DNA from: an uncultured Eggerthellaceae bacterium | GTDB taxonomy: Bacteria > Actinomycetota > Coriobacteriia > Coriobacteriales > Eggerthellaceae | Length of the DNA stretch: 64,000 nt | Direction of reading: 5' to 3' | NCBI GenBank assembly: GCA_903789375.1 | Contig: CAIFEB010000001.1 | Location: 151,312 to 215,311, forward strand | Shown: positions 1 through 8,162 of the stretch, piece by piece | Position numbering within the stretch: the stretch's first letter is position 1 | Layout of the letters: every line of letters begins with the position of its first letter | Program-made: the position numbers and the translations under genes | The notes under the pieces: generated by a model | What the model was told of the DNA's origin: nothing | Databases searched by the model: none | Seen by the model: the letters and a program-made list of their open reading frames with translations, nothing else

Positions 1-1099
1 CGGCATCGTCGCCTGCGCGACCGCGTACAACCTTGCCAAACGCGGCATGAACGACGTCATCGTGCTGGAGAAGGCCGAGATCGGCAACGGCGGTTCGTGC
101 CGCAACGCCGGCGGCGTCCGCCAGTCGGCCCGCGACGTGCGCGAGCTTCCGCTCGCCATGTACGCCGTGGGAAAGATTTGGCCGACGCTCTCCGACGAGC
201 TTGGCTGCGACGTTGAATACGTGCAGAAAGGCAACCTCCGCCTGGGGCTCACCGAGGCTCACCGCAAGACGCTCGAGGCGCATGTGGCCAAGTCAACTCG
301 CGTCGGCCTCGAGGTGGAGATGATCGAAGGCGACGACGCGCGCGCAATCTGCCCGGCTATGTCGGAAGAGGTGCTCTGTGCCAGCTGGTGTCCCACCGAC
401 GGGCACGCCAACCCCCTGAAGACGACGCTTGCCTTCTACCAGCGCGCGCTCCAGATGGGCGTCACCTTCGTCACCGGCGTCACCGTGACGGGGCTGCGCA
501 AGGTGCGCGGACGGGTGCGCTACGTGGACACCGACGATGGCACCTACGAAGCCGACCAGGTGCTTCTGTGCGCCGGCTACGAATCGCAGGGCATCGCCGA
601 GACGGTGGGCGTCGAGATTCCGGTCGTCCCCCGCCGCAACGAGGTGCTCGTCACCGAGATGTGCCCGCACCTGTTCGACGTGATGATCGGCGTGGCGGGC
701 GGCGAGTTCTACGGCGGCCAGACCGAGCACGGCTCGTTCGTCATGGGCGGCAACAACGGCCTGGAGGCGTTTTGCTCCGAGCACCACGACCGCTTTTCCA
801 CCGACAGCATCACGGCGCCGTCCATCGCGCGCGGCATCCTGAAGTACTTCCCCGCGCTCGAAGGCGTGAAGATCATCCGCACCTGGGCGGGCTACTACGA
901 CGCCTGCGCCGATGTGGTGCCGGTGATCGACGCCATCCCCGAGGCTCCAGGGCTCGTGTGCGCATTCGGGTTCTCGGGACATGGTTTCGGCATCGCTCCA
1001 GCCACCGGCCTGGCGCTGTCCGAGATCCTGCTCGACGGCGCGTCCCACACGATCGACGTGTCGGCGCTCACCTACGACCGGTTCGCCGCAAAAGGCTGA
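1..1099 (+). CDS. FAD-dependent oxidoreductase, DAO fold (5' partial)
   Basis: This is the C-terminal part of a glycine/D-amino-acid-oxidase-fold flavoenzyme that would oxidise an amine or amino acid using FAD. The frame is open from base 2, where the first residues (GIVACATAYNLAKRG) are the second half of an N-terminal Rossmann FAD motif. The true start therefore lies upstream of the window, and the ATG at 47 is internal. GNGGSCRNAGGVRQS matches the second FAD-contact loop of this family, and the C-terminal GFSGHGFGIAPATG is its typical FAD-binding end. It is followed after 132 bases by an ornithine-cyclodeaminase-like gene on the same strand, a pairing that suggests amine or imino-acid metabolism. 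The substrate cannot be read from the sequence. Confidence 0.85.
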   Translation, partial: GIVACATAYNLAKRGMNDVIVLEKAEIGNGGSCRNAGGVRQSARDVRELPLAMYAVGKIWPTLSDELGCDVEYVQKGNLRLGLTEAHRKTLEAHVAKSTRVGLEVEMIEGDDARAICPAMSEEVLCASWCPTDGHANPLKTTLAFYQRALQMGVTFVTGVTVTGLRKVRGRVRYVDTDDGTYEADQVLLCAGYESQGIAETVGVEIPVVPRRNEVLVTEMCPHLFDVMIGVAGGEFYGGQTEHGSFVMGGNNGLEAFCSEHHDRFSTDSITAPSIARGILKYFPALEGVKIIRTWAGYYDACADVVPVIDAIPEAPGLVCAFGFSGHGFGIAPATGLALSEILLDGASHTIDVSALTYDRFAAKG

Positions 1100-1231
1100 T
1101 TCACCTGGTGTTATGAAACAAAGTCTTAACCGGTCCGTAACAGCGCCCGCAACCGTTTCGCAACGAGCGCTCCGTATCGTTCTCATTGGGAAGCGCACGC
1201 TTTCATCACATATCGCCGAAAGGAGCACATC

Positions 1232-2371
1232 ATGGCATACCCCGCAATCTCGTTTCTGTACCTCAGCGAGCCGGACATGATCGAAGCTGGCGTGACGGAC
1301 GTCGTCGCCTGCACCGACTGCATGGAGGAAGTCGTGAAGCTGCTCGACGAGGGAGACTACCGCATGGGCGGCGAGAACGGAAACTCCCACGGCTGCATGA
1401 TCCAGTTCCCCGAGCACCCGGCATTCCCCGGCATGCCCGCCGACGGTCCCGACCGCCGGTTCATGTGCATGCCCGCCTACCTGGGCGGCACGTTCGCCAT
1501 GGCCGGCGTCAAGTGGTACGGCTCCAACGTCGACAACCGCGAGCTGGGGCTTCCGCGCTCCATCCTCATGGTGACGCTCAACGACAAGGACACCGGCGCG
1601 CCCATCGCCTACATGTCCGCCAACCTGGTGAGCGCCTACCGCACGGCCGCCATCCCGGGCGTGGGCGTGAAGCGTCTGGCGCGCGAGGATTCCGAAGTGC
1701 TCGGCATCGTCGGCCCCGGCTTCATCAACTCGATCACCATCGAGACGTTCGCCAAGCTGCGCCCGAGCCTGCGCACGCTCAAGATCAAGGGCCGCGGCCG
1801 CGCGTCGATCGACCGCTGCATCGCCTACGTCAAGGCGCACTGCCCGCAGTTCACCACCATCGAGGTGTGCGACACGCTCGAAGACTGCGTGCGCGGCTCC
1901 GACATCCTGAACTTCGCCACGTCGACGCCCACGAGCGGACAGGACTCGTACCCCTATTTCAAGCCCGAATGGCTGAAGCCCGGCGCACTCGTCTGCGGCC
2001 CTGGCGCCATGAACACCGACAAGGAGCTCATCGAGGACCCGGCGACGAAGCTCGTCGTGGACAACATGGGCCTCTACGACGCGTGGGCCGAGGAGTACCC
2101 GTATCCGACGTTCGACACGTGGTTTCTGATCGGAAGCAAGTTCACCGACATGATCCACGACGGCGAGCTGACGCGCGACCGCATCGAGAACATCGGCGCG
2201 ATCGTGGCGGGCAAGGCGCCGGGCCGCGCGAGCGACGACCAGATCATCATCTACTCGATCGGCGGCATGCCCGTCGAGGACGTGGCCTGGGGAAAGACCG
2301 TCTACGAGAACGCGAAGGCGAAGGGCATCGGCACCGAGCTCAAGCTTTGGGACAAGCCGTACCTGTACTAG
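1232..2371 (+). CDS. Ornithine cyclodeaminase/mu-crystallin family protein
   Basis: This 379-residue protein belongs to the ornithine cyclodeaminase/mu-crystallin family, NAD(P)-dependent enzymes acting on amino or imino acids. The conserved arginine segment AYRTAAIPGVGVKRLA lies near residue 140 and is followed by a nucleotide loop, GIVGPGFIN. The loop differs from the usual GxGxQA, so the chemistry may not be true cyclodeamination. Members of this subgroup are sometimes named tyramine oxidase subunit B when they sit beside a DAO-fold flavoprotein, as here; that name is from memory. The start is supported by GAAAGGAG about 6 bases upstream of ATG 1232. An ion- or amine-linked redox role together with the upstream flavoprotein is inference. 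Confidence 0.75.
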   Translation: MAYPAISFLYLSEPDMIEAGVTDVVACTDCMEEVVKLLDEGDYRMGGENGNSHGCMIQFPEHPAFPGMPADGPDRRFMCMPAYLGGTFAMAGVKWYGSNVDNRELGLPRSILMVTLNDKDTGAPIAYMSANLVSAYRTAAIPGVGVKRLAREDSEVLGIVGPGFINSITIETFAKLRPSLRTLKIKGRGRASIDRCIAYVKAHCPQFTTIEVCDTLEDCVRGSDILNFATSTPTSGQDSYPYFKPEWLKPGALVCGPGAMNTDKELIEDPATKLVVDNMGLYDAWAEEYPYPTFDTWFLIGSKFTDMIHDGELTRDRIENIGAIVAGKAPGRASDDQIIIYSIGGMPVEDVAWGKTVYENAKAKGIGTELKLWDKPYLY

Positions 2372-2566
2372 CGCCGGCTCAAGCGGACGGCGCCGCCACA
2401 GCGCGCGGAGCCAGGGCGCAGGGCGCGGGACAAAAGTCAGGGCGGGTGGCATCGCAAGCAGCAGGACGCTTCCGCTGCCGCCCGCTCCGTCCCGCACGTC
2501 CCGTCGGCGCCGCCCTGCGGCGGGTTCGTTCGCTTCGCGCACGGCGCACGAAGGAGGGATTTCGTT

Positions 2567-3952
2567 ATGGAGAGCATCGTCATACTCGGCGGAGGGGAAG
2601 CCGGGTTCACCATCGCGCGCACGCTGCAGACCACGCTGCGCGGCAAAGCGAAGATCACCCTGGTCGACCAGCGTTCGCACATGGTCTACCAGCCGTTCCT
2701 CGCCGAAGTCGCGAGCGGCAGCATCGAGCCGCGCCACATCGAGGTCCCCTACCACCGCCACCTGCGCAACTGCGAGATCGTCTGCGCCAAGGTGGAGGGC
2801 ATAAGCGCCGCCAAGCACGAGGTGTACCTGGTGAACCTCGACGGCGTGGCGTGGACGCTGCCGTACGACCGGCTCGTGGTCACGCTCGGCGCCGTCACGA
2901 AGACCTTCCCCACGCCCGGCATCGCCGACTACGCCATCGGTTTGAAGTCGGTCGAGGAGGCCGTGCACATCCGAAACAAGATCATCATGAACTTCAACCG
3001 GGCGTCAAGCATGTACCGCGACAACCCCAACCGCAAGCGCCTGCTCACGTTCGTCGTGGTGGGCGGCGGCTTCTCGGGCATGGAGTGCTTCGCCGAGATG
3101 CGCAGCCTGGCGACCCAGCTGCTGCGCGACTATCCCGCCATCGACGACAGCGAGCTCGAGTTTCACCTGGTGGAGGCATCAGACCACATCATGCCCGAGA
3201 TTCCGCGCGCCCGCAGCGAGCGCGTCATCGCCGAGCTGGAATGCCGCGGCGCCCACGTGCATCTGAGCACGTTTGTGAACTCGGCCGAAGGCGGCGTGGT
3301 GAAGACGTCGGACGGGTCCGAGTACCCCACCGAGCTCATCGTGTGGACGGCGGGATCGCTCGCGAATCCGGTGCTCAAGAACTCCGATCTGCCGCTCGAC
3401 GGCCGCGGGCGCCTGCGCTGCCGCCGCGACCTGCGGGTGGAAGGCGACGACGGCATCGTGCCGGACGTGTGGGGCGCGGGCGACTGCTGCAACGTGCCCG
3501 ACGCGAGCGGCGATGGCCTGCCCGACGGCACCTGCGCGCCCACGGCCCAGCACGCCATGCGCCAGGCGAAGCTTCTGTGCGCGAATCTGTCCGCCGCGCT
3601 CGACGGGCGGCGCCTGTACGAGTACTACCATGCCAACGCCGGCATGGTCGCCGGACTGGGCGCAGGCCTGGGTGTGTTCACCAACGGCAGCAAGAGCCAC
3701 GGGGCGAACGGCCTGCTCGCGTGGATCGCGCACCGCGGCTATCACGGGCTTGCACTGCCGACGGTCGAGCGCAAGGCGCGCGTGTACGGCGACTGGCTGC
3801 GCAGCGGCATCTTCGGCACCGACACCGCGACGACGTCGGAGTTCGCGCATCCGCGGGCGTTCTTCACCCGCTACGCCGCGCGCCCCGCGCCGAAACCGGC
3901 TGATGCGGCCGCCACGCATGACGACAAGGAGCCGGAGCAGAAGTCGGCGTAG
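2567..3952 (+). CDS. NAD(P)/FAD-dependent oxidoreductase, NDH-2 like
   Basis: This 461-residue flavoprotein resembles type II NADH:quinone oxidoreductases, which pass electrons from NAD(P)H through FAD to a quinone or other acceptor at the inner face of the membrane. The N-terminus carries the FAD loop ILGGGEAGFTIA, a second Rossmann motif VVGGGFSGMECFAEM sits near residue 165 for NAD(P)H, and DVWGAGDCCNVP near residue 305 is the FAD-ribityl motif. The C-terminal 35 residues are polar and charged, so membrane attachment would be through the preceding amphipathic part. AAGGAGGG lies just upstream of ATG 2567. It may accept electrons produced by the two upstream amine-metabolism genes. Sulfide:quinone oxidoreductase is an alternative of the same fold. 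Confidence 0.8.
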   Translation: MESIVILGGGEAGFTIARTLQTTLRGKAKITLVDQRSHMVYQPFLAEVASGSIEPRHIEVPYHRHLRNCEIVCAKVEGISAAKHEVYLVNLDGVAWTLPYDRLVVTLGAVTKTFPTPGIADYAIGLKSVEEAVHIRNKIIMNFNRASSMYRDNPNRKRLLTFVVVGGGFSGMECFAEMRSLATQLLRDYPAIDDSELEFHLVEASDHIMPEIPRARSERVIAELECRGAHVHLSTFVNSAEGGVVKTSDGSEYPTELIVWTAGSLANPVLKNSDLPLDGRGRLRCRRDLRVEGDDGIVPDVWGAGDCCNVPDASGDGLPDGTCAPTAQHAMRQAKLLCANLSAALDGRRLYEYYHANAGMVAGLGAGLGVFTNGSKSHGANGLLAWIAHRGYHGLALPTVERKARVYGDWLRSGIFGTDTATTSEFAHPRAFFTRYAARPAPKPADAAATHDDKEPEQKSA

Positions 3953-4181
3953 CGGATTGCGCCGAAGCGCACAGGCGCATACCCTCAAGCCCCGCCCGAG
4001 CCCCGCACCCGCCCTCCGCCGCATGCACCCGAAACAACCGGCGTGTCGCACTCCGCGCGCCGCTCCACAGCGCCTGGGGGTCGGAGCAACAACCTCTGAA
4101 CGCAGCAACGCCCGCAGCAGGTTTGCATGCGAAGGTCAGTGCTCCGTGCGGGCGTGGCTCACAGTCGACAGCATTATGCAG

Positions 4182-4221
4182 CGATGCCCGCAGGTCCTCA
4201 TGCGAGAGCCTGCGGGCATCG
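4182..4221. terminator. Hairpin between convergent genes
   Basis: A 13-bp perfect inverted repeat (CGATGCCCGCAGG with its complement at 4209-4221) separated by 14 bases lies between the NDH-2-like gene and the convergent hydrogenase operon. It has no clear T tract on either side, so it is a probable but not textbook terminator. Confidence 0.55.
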
Positions 4222-4243
4222 TCATCTATCCACGCGGTGGGGA

Positions 4244-4753
4244 CTAGTTCTCAGCGGCGTCCTTGCCCGCTGCGCCATTCGTCTCGGCGCCTTCGGCATC
4301 CTTCACAGCCGTAGCCTTCTGGCCAGCCTTCGCGGCCGCCGCCTCCTCGCCTGCCTTCGCGCCTGCGTCCACGCCCTTCGCCGCATCAGCCTTCGCACGT
4401 GCGGGCTTGGGATGCTCGGGCACGTTCACGATGCGGATCTTCTTCTCGCGCGCCGCCTCGCTGTAATGCGGGTTCATCGACAGGCACTTCTTGGGGCATA
4501 CCGTGATGCAGTAGCCGCACTGCACGCACCGGTACGGGTTGATCGACCAGGTGCGCCCCTTGCGGTCCACCGCGATGGCGCCGGTCGTGCACGCGCGCAT
4601 GCACGCGCCGCAGAGGATGCAGCTATCCTTGTCGTTGACGATGCGGCCTTTCAGGCCCGCCGGCGGCTCCTTCGTCTCGAAGGGGTAGCGCAGCGTCGAC
4701 GGCTCTTTGAACAGCGACCCCATCGTCATCGAACCGAGTTTGAAGAAACCCAT
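4244..4753 (-). CDS. echF: Ech-type hydrogenase ferredoxin-like subunit (EchF)
   Basis: Last gene of the hydrogenase operon: a 169-residue 2x[4Fe-4S] protein of the NuoI/EchF type that relays electrons between ferredoxin and the hydrogenase core. Two CxxCxxCxxxC clusters are visible at residues 45-55 and 76-86. Residues from about 113 to the end form a low-complexity tail of Ala, Lys, Glu and Asp (for example AAKAGQKATAVKDAEG) not expected in this family. The gene starts 4 bases after the EchE stop and is preceded by GGAAAGGTAAGG. The tail resembles the one on EchD in this operon, so the two may share a role in assembly or subunit contact; that is inference. Confidence 0.88.
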   Translation of the reverse strand: MGFFKLGSMTMGSLFKEPSTLRYPFETKEPPAGLKGRIVNDKDSCILCGACMRACTTGAIAVDRKGRTWSINPYRCVQCGYCITVCPKKCLSMNPHYSEAAREKKIRIVNVPEHPKPARAKADAAKGVDAGAKAGEEAAAAKAGQKATAVKDAEGAETNGAAGKDAAEN

Positions 4754-4757
4754 GGCC

Positions 4758-5846
4758 TTACCTTTCCGTGCAGCTGATGCAGGGGTCGATGGTCAGCACG
4801 ATCATGTTGACGTCCGCCACGTCGCAGCCCTTGAGCGTCGCCGCCATGCCCGCGAGGTTCTGCGAGGTGGGCGTGCGCATGCGCATGCGGTCGAGGTACT
4901 TCGTGCCGTTGCCCTTGGCGTAGTAGTAGCATTCGCCGCGCGGCTGCTCCACGAGGTTGCATGCTTCCGACCCGGCCTTCGGCGCGCCCTTCACCTTGAC
5001 GGCTATGTCGCCCGCCGGCAGCTTCGCCAGCATCTCATCGATGATGTCGAGGGCCTGCAGCACCTCTTCGCAGCGCACGCGGATACGCGCGTAGCAGTCG
5101 CCCTGGTCGTCGGTGATCGGCTCGAAATGCTCCAGCTCGCCGTAACCGTTGCTGCCGAGCATTCGCACGTCGTACGGCTCGCCCGACGCCCGCAGAAACG
5201 GCCCGACCATGCCGAGGTTCACCGCATCGGCGCGGCTGATGGTGCCTACGCCCACGGTGCGGTTCTTGACGGACGAATCGTCCAGAAACGCCCGTATGAG
5301 CTTCGTGTACTCGGCGCGGAAATCGGCGAACACGCTCTTCATGTAGTCGATCTGCTGGTCGTCCAGGTCGCGCGTGACGCCGCCGACCTTCACGACCGAG
5401 AAGATGACGCGGCCGCCCGTCGTGCGCTCGAACACGTCCAGGATCTTCTCGCGTAGGCGCCACGCATGCATGAACAGGCTCTCGAAGCCGAACGCGTCGG
5501 CCGCAAGGCCCAGCCACAGCGTGTGAGAATGGACACGCGACATCTCGTGCCAGATGACACGCAGGTACTGAGCGCGCGTCGGCACTTCGACGCCCATGAG
5601 GTTCTCTACCGTTTCAGCGTAGCCCATCGAATGGCCAAACGCGCAGATGCCGCAGATGCGCTCGGCCACGTACACGAACTGGTTGTAGTCCTTCGTCTGC
5701 ACGAGGCGCTCGAGGCCGCGGTGGATGAATCCGATCTGCGGGACCGCTTCGATGACGGTTTCGTCCTCGACCACCAGATCCAGGTGGATCGGCTCGGGCA
5801 GAACCGGGTGCTGCGGACCGAACGGGATGATCGTCTGCTTGCCCAT
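4758..5846 (-). CDS. echE: Ech-type [NiFe] hydrogenase large subunit (EchE)
   Basis: Catalytic subunit of a group 4 [NiFe] hydrogenase, 362 residues, homologous to NuoD. Both CxxC pairs that hold the Ni-Fe centre are present: RICGICAFGHS (Cys65 and Cys68) and the C-terminal DPCISCTER (Cys356 and Cys359). The chain ends directly after TER, so there is no C-terminal peptide for a maturation protease to remove. It would catalyse reversible H2 formation from protons on the cytoplasmic side, coupled to ion transport through EchA and EchB. The start is only two bases downstream of the EchD stop. No nickel-maturation (hyp) genes lie in this window, so they must be elsewhere. Confidence 0.93.
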   Translation of the reverse strand: MGKQTIIPFGPQHPVLPEPIHLDLVVEDETVIEAVPQIGFIHRGLERLVQTKDYNQFVYVAERICGICAFGHSMGYAETVENLMGVEVPTRAQYLRVIWHEMSRVHSHTLWLGLAADAFGFESLFMHAWRLREKILDVFERTTGGRVIFSVVKVGGVTRDLDDQQIDYMKSVFADFRAEYTKLIRAFLDDSSVKNRTVGVGTISRADAVNLGMVGPFLRASGEPYDVRMLGSNGYGELEHFEPITDDQGDCYARIRVRCEEVLQALDIIDEMLAKLPAGDIAVKVKGAPKAGSEACNLVEQPRGECYYYAKGNGTKYLDRMRMRTPTSQNLAGMAATLKGCDVADVNMIVLTIDPCISCTER

Positions 5847-5848
5847 GC

Positions 5849-6775
5849 CTATTCGGCCCCCTTCTGCGCCGCCGCGTCAGCGCCGCCCTTCGCAGCAGCC
5901 TCGCGGGCCGCCTTCGCCTCCAACGCGGCGCGCACCTTGGCCGCCTTGTCGGGAGGGAGGTTCTTGATCTTCTCGGCTATGGCGGGGTCGAGCGGCTTCT
6001 CGGACGCCTGCGCGCCCGTGGCCTGCTCGTCCTGCGCCGCAGCCTGCGCCTGCGCCTTCGCCTCGCGCGCCGCCTTGGCCGCCATGGCCGCACGCACGCG
6101 GGCCGCCTTCTCGGGCGGCATGCCGGCGATTTTCTTCTCCAACGCCGCCTGCGCCTCGGCCTTCTCGTCGCGCATGGCGAACTCGAACGAGAAGGCGCCG
6201 GCGTCGCGCCGCGCGGCCGTCTTGGCCGCTCCCATGAGCGACTCGTTCATCGCGTCGCCCACCGTGGAGCGCGTGCCCATGGCCTTCGGGTCGATGACCG
6301 CGCCCTTCTCCTGCGGCTGCGGATGCTCCACGTTGAACGCCGCCTGCGCCACCTGCGCCTTGCGCAGCTTCTGCTCCTTGGCGAGTGCCGCGCGCCGCGC
6401 CTTGTCGATTTCCTTCTTCTGCACCGGGGACACGTACGTCATCGGCGCCTTCTCGGACACGTCGTACATGCGCCCGCCGAAGTCGATGGCGATGTCGCGC
6501 ATGTCAACGCCGAACAGCTCGCGCGCCTCGTTCTCGAACACGAACGCGGAGAGGAACTGGTCGGTCACGCTGGGCACCTGCTGGTCGGGGGTGACGTGCG
6601 CCACCTTGTAGTTGTGCAGCACGCCGTCCTTCATGAACGTGTAGTACAGGTCGATGCCGGCGTCGGTGTTCACGGCGTGCGTCTGCACGAACCGATAGCC
6701 CTCGCCCTTCAGCTTGACGGCGAGCGGGTGCAGCTCGTCAAGCGCGATGGTATCCCATGTCGCTGGAATCGTCAC
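5849..6775 (-). CDS. echD: Ech-type hydrogenase subunit D (NuoC-like) with duplicated C-terminal repeat
   Basis: A NuoC/EchD-like subunit, 308 residues from a GTG start at 6775. That start overlaps no part of echC (stop 6780-6782) and reads VTIPATWDTIALDEL; an ATG further upstream at 6805 would lie inside echC. Residues 1-110 form the NuoC-like domain, with the family signature near ENEARELFGV (81-90). The remaining roughly 190 residues are unusual: charged and Ala-rich, with a duplicated unit at 213-240 and 268-295 of consensus PP[ED]KAA[RK]VRAA followed by AKAAREA. Ordinary EchD proteins lack such a tail. The repeats are predicted helical by composition, and their function is unknown. Confidence 0.85.
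   Translation of the reverse strand: MTIPATWDTIALDELHPLAVKLKGEGYRFVQTHAVNTDAGIDLYYTFMKDGVLHNYKVAHVTPDQQVPSVTDQFLSAFVFENEARELFGVDMRDIAIDFGGRMYDVSEKAPMTYVSPVQKKEIDKARRAALAKEQKLRKAQVAQAAFNVEHPQPQEKGAVIDPKAMGTRSTVGDAMNESLMGAAKTAARRDAGAFSFEFAMRDEKAEAQAALEKKIAGMPPEKAARVRAAMAAKAAREAKAQAQAAAQDEQATGAQASEKPLDPAIAEKIKNLPPDKAAKVRAALEAKAAREAAAKGGADAAAQKGAE
5891..5974 (-). repeat. Coding repeat copy 2 in echD tail
   Basis: This stretch encodes EchD residues 268-295, including LPPDKAAKVRAALEAKAARE. It matches copy 1 at 6056-6139 in nearly every position apart from conservative changes. The spacing between the repeat starts is 55 codons. Confidence 0.8.
6056..6139 (-). repeat. Coding repeat copy 1 in echD tail
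   Basis: This stretch encodes EchD residues 213-240, including MPPEKAARVRAAMAAKAARE. It pairs with copy 2 at 5891-5974. Confidence 0.8.
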
Positions 6776-6779
6776 GCGA

Positions 6780-7223
6780 TCACGCTCCCTTCCGTTTCGC
6801 CTCAAGGGCCTTCGCCCGCTGGTCCAAGATGTCGAGCGCCTGGACGACGCCGTCGATCAGCGCCTCGGGGCGCACGGCGCAGCCGGGCACGTACACATCG
6901 ACGGGGATGACCTTGTCCACGCCGCCCAGGATGTTGTAGCAGTCGTGGAAGATGCCGCCCGAGCACGCGCAGATGCCGCAGGCGACGACCACCTTCGGCT
7001 CGACCATCTGATCGTAGATTTGCTTGACCACATGCTGGTTGCGCTCGTTGACCGAGCCGGTGACCAAGAAGATGTCGGCGTGCTTGGGATTGCCGGTGTT
7101 GACGATGCCGAACCGCTCCAGATCGAAGCCCGGGCACAGCGCCGCCAGCACCTCGATGTCGCAGCCGTTGCAGCTCGACGCATCGTAGTGGATGACCCAC
7201 GGTGACTTTGTCGCAAAGCTCAT
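6780..7223 (-). CDS. echC: Ech-type hydrogenase small subunit (EchC, NuoB-like)
   Basis: A 147-residue NuoB-like small subunit that binds the proximal [4Fe-4S] cluster next to the [NiFe] site of EchE. Candidate ligands are Cys18 and Cys21 (SSCNGCDIEVL), the Cys82/85/87 group (VACGICACSGG) and Cys114 (VPGCAVRPE), which fits the family pattern. Length is as expected for EchC-type subunits, shorter than respiratory NuoB. It lies 45 bases downstream of echB, and its stop is 4 bases before the GTG chosen for echD. The soluble protein sits on the cytoplasmic face of the complex. Confidence 0.92.
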   Translation of the reverse strand: MSFATKSPWVIHYDASSCNGCDIEVLAALCPGFDLERFGIVNTGNPKHADIFLVTGSVNERNQHVVKQIYDQMVEPKVVVACGICACSGGIFHDCYNILGGVDKVIPVDVYVPGCAVRPEALIDGVVQALDILDQRAKALEAKRKGA

Positions 7224-7268
7224 AGTCAGCTTCCCTTCACATACGAAACAGCTCGCGGTAGCTGCGCG

Positions 7269-8138
7269 CTACAGCAGCATGAGCACGGCGATGTTCACGC
7301 CGCCGCACACAAGCGCGACGATCCATGCGGACTTCAGCATGGCCTGCCACTTGACGCGGGCGAAGTTGTTGTCGATCAGAATCTCCAAGAACCATGCCAG
7401 CAGCGCGAAGACGACACCCACGATGAGCGTGGCCGGGCCGCCCCACACGAAGAACATGCCGGTCCAGCCCAAAAACAGCACGGTCTCGCACCAGTGCATG
7501 ACCTCCACCTTCGCGAGCGTGCGGCCGCTCATCTCGGTGGTCACGCCCTTGACCAGCTCCTGGTGCGCGTGGTGCGAGCTGGACAGGTCGAACGGCGACT
7601 TGCGCAGCTTGATGGTGAGGATGAACAGAAACCCGATGAACGCGAGCCACGTGGTGCACACGATCGGGTGGCGCAGGTCGAACACGCCCGCCACCTGGAA
7701 CGTTCCCGTGGCCAGGTAGAACGCCACCGCCATCAGGATGACCATCGGCTCGTACGCCATCACCTGCAGCGACTCGCGCCCCGCGCCGATCTCCGCGAAG
7801 GGGCTGCGCGACGAGTACGCGGCGATGATGAAGAACAGCGCCGCCATCGTGATCAGAAACGCGCTCATCAGCAGGTTTCCACCGCTGAAGAAGAAGCCGC
7901 CCGAGAACGCCGTGAACACGAGCGCGCACGTCATGTATAGCCCGTCGACGCCGCTGACCGACACGTCCTCCTTGCCCAGAAGCTTGCGGACGTCGTAGTA
8001 CGGCTGCAGAAGCGGCGGTCCGACGCGTCCCTGCATGCGGGCCGACACGATGCGGTCGGCTCCGGCGAGCAGGCAGCCGACCACCGGCGCCAGGACGGCG
8101 AACAGCACCGTGCCGAGCAACGTTTGGATGAGTGACAT
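7269..8138 (-). CDS. echB: Ech-type hydrogenase membrane subunit (EchB, NuoH-like)
   Basis: A 289-residue NuoH/HyfC-like integral membrane protein built almost wholly of hydrophobic helices. It anchors the soluble hydrogenase module to the ion-translocating subunit. Recognisable NuoH features are the loop GRVGPPLLQPYYDVRKLLGK (residues 37-56) and the acidic segment SRSPFAEIGAGRESLQVMAYE, in which glutamates line the quinone-like or ion-coupling region in the family. It is 24 bases downstream of the EchA stop in the same transcription unit. Confidence 0.92.
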   Translation of the reverse strand: MSLIQTLLGTVLFAVLAPVVGCLLAGADRIVSARMQGRVGPPLLQPYYDVRKLLGKEDVSVSGVDGLYMTCALVFTAFSGGFFFSGGNLLMSAFLITMAALFFIIAAYSSRSPFAEIGAGRESLQVMAYEPMVILMAVAFYLATGTFQVAGVFDLRHPIVCTTWLAFIGFLFILTIKLRKSPFDLSSSHHAHQELVKGVTTEMSGRTLAKVEVMHWCETVLFLGWTGMFFVWGGPATLIVGVVFALLAWFLEILIDNNFARVKWQAMLKSAWIVALVCGGVNIAVLMLL

Positions 8139-8162
8139 GGAATCGATCCTTCCCTGCGCGGC

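Noticed and set aside
293-2968. Very long minus-strand frame across the first three genes
   Set aside because: It mirrors strong plus-strand genes with recognisable motifs; its translation is Arg-, His- and Val-rich with no family features, the usual shadow in GC-rich DNA.
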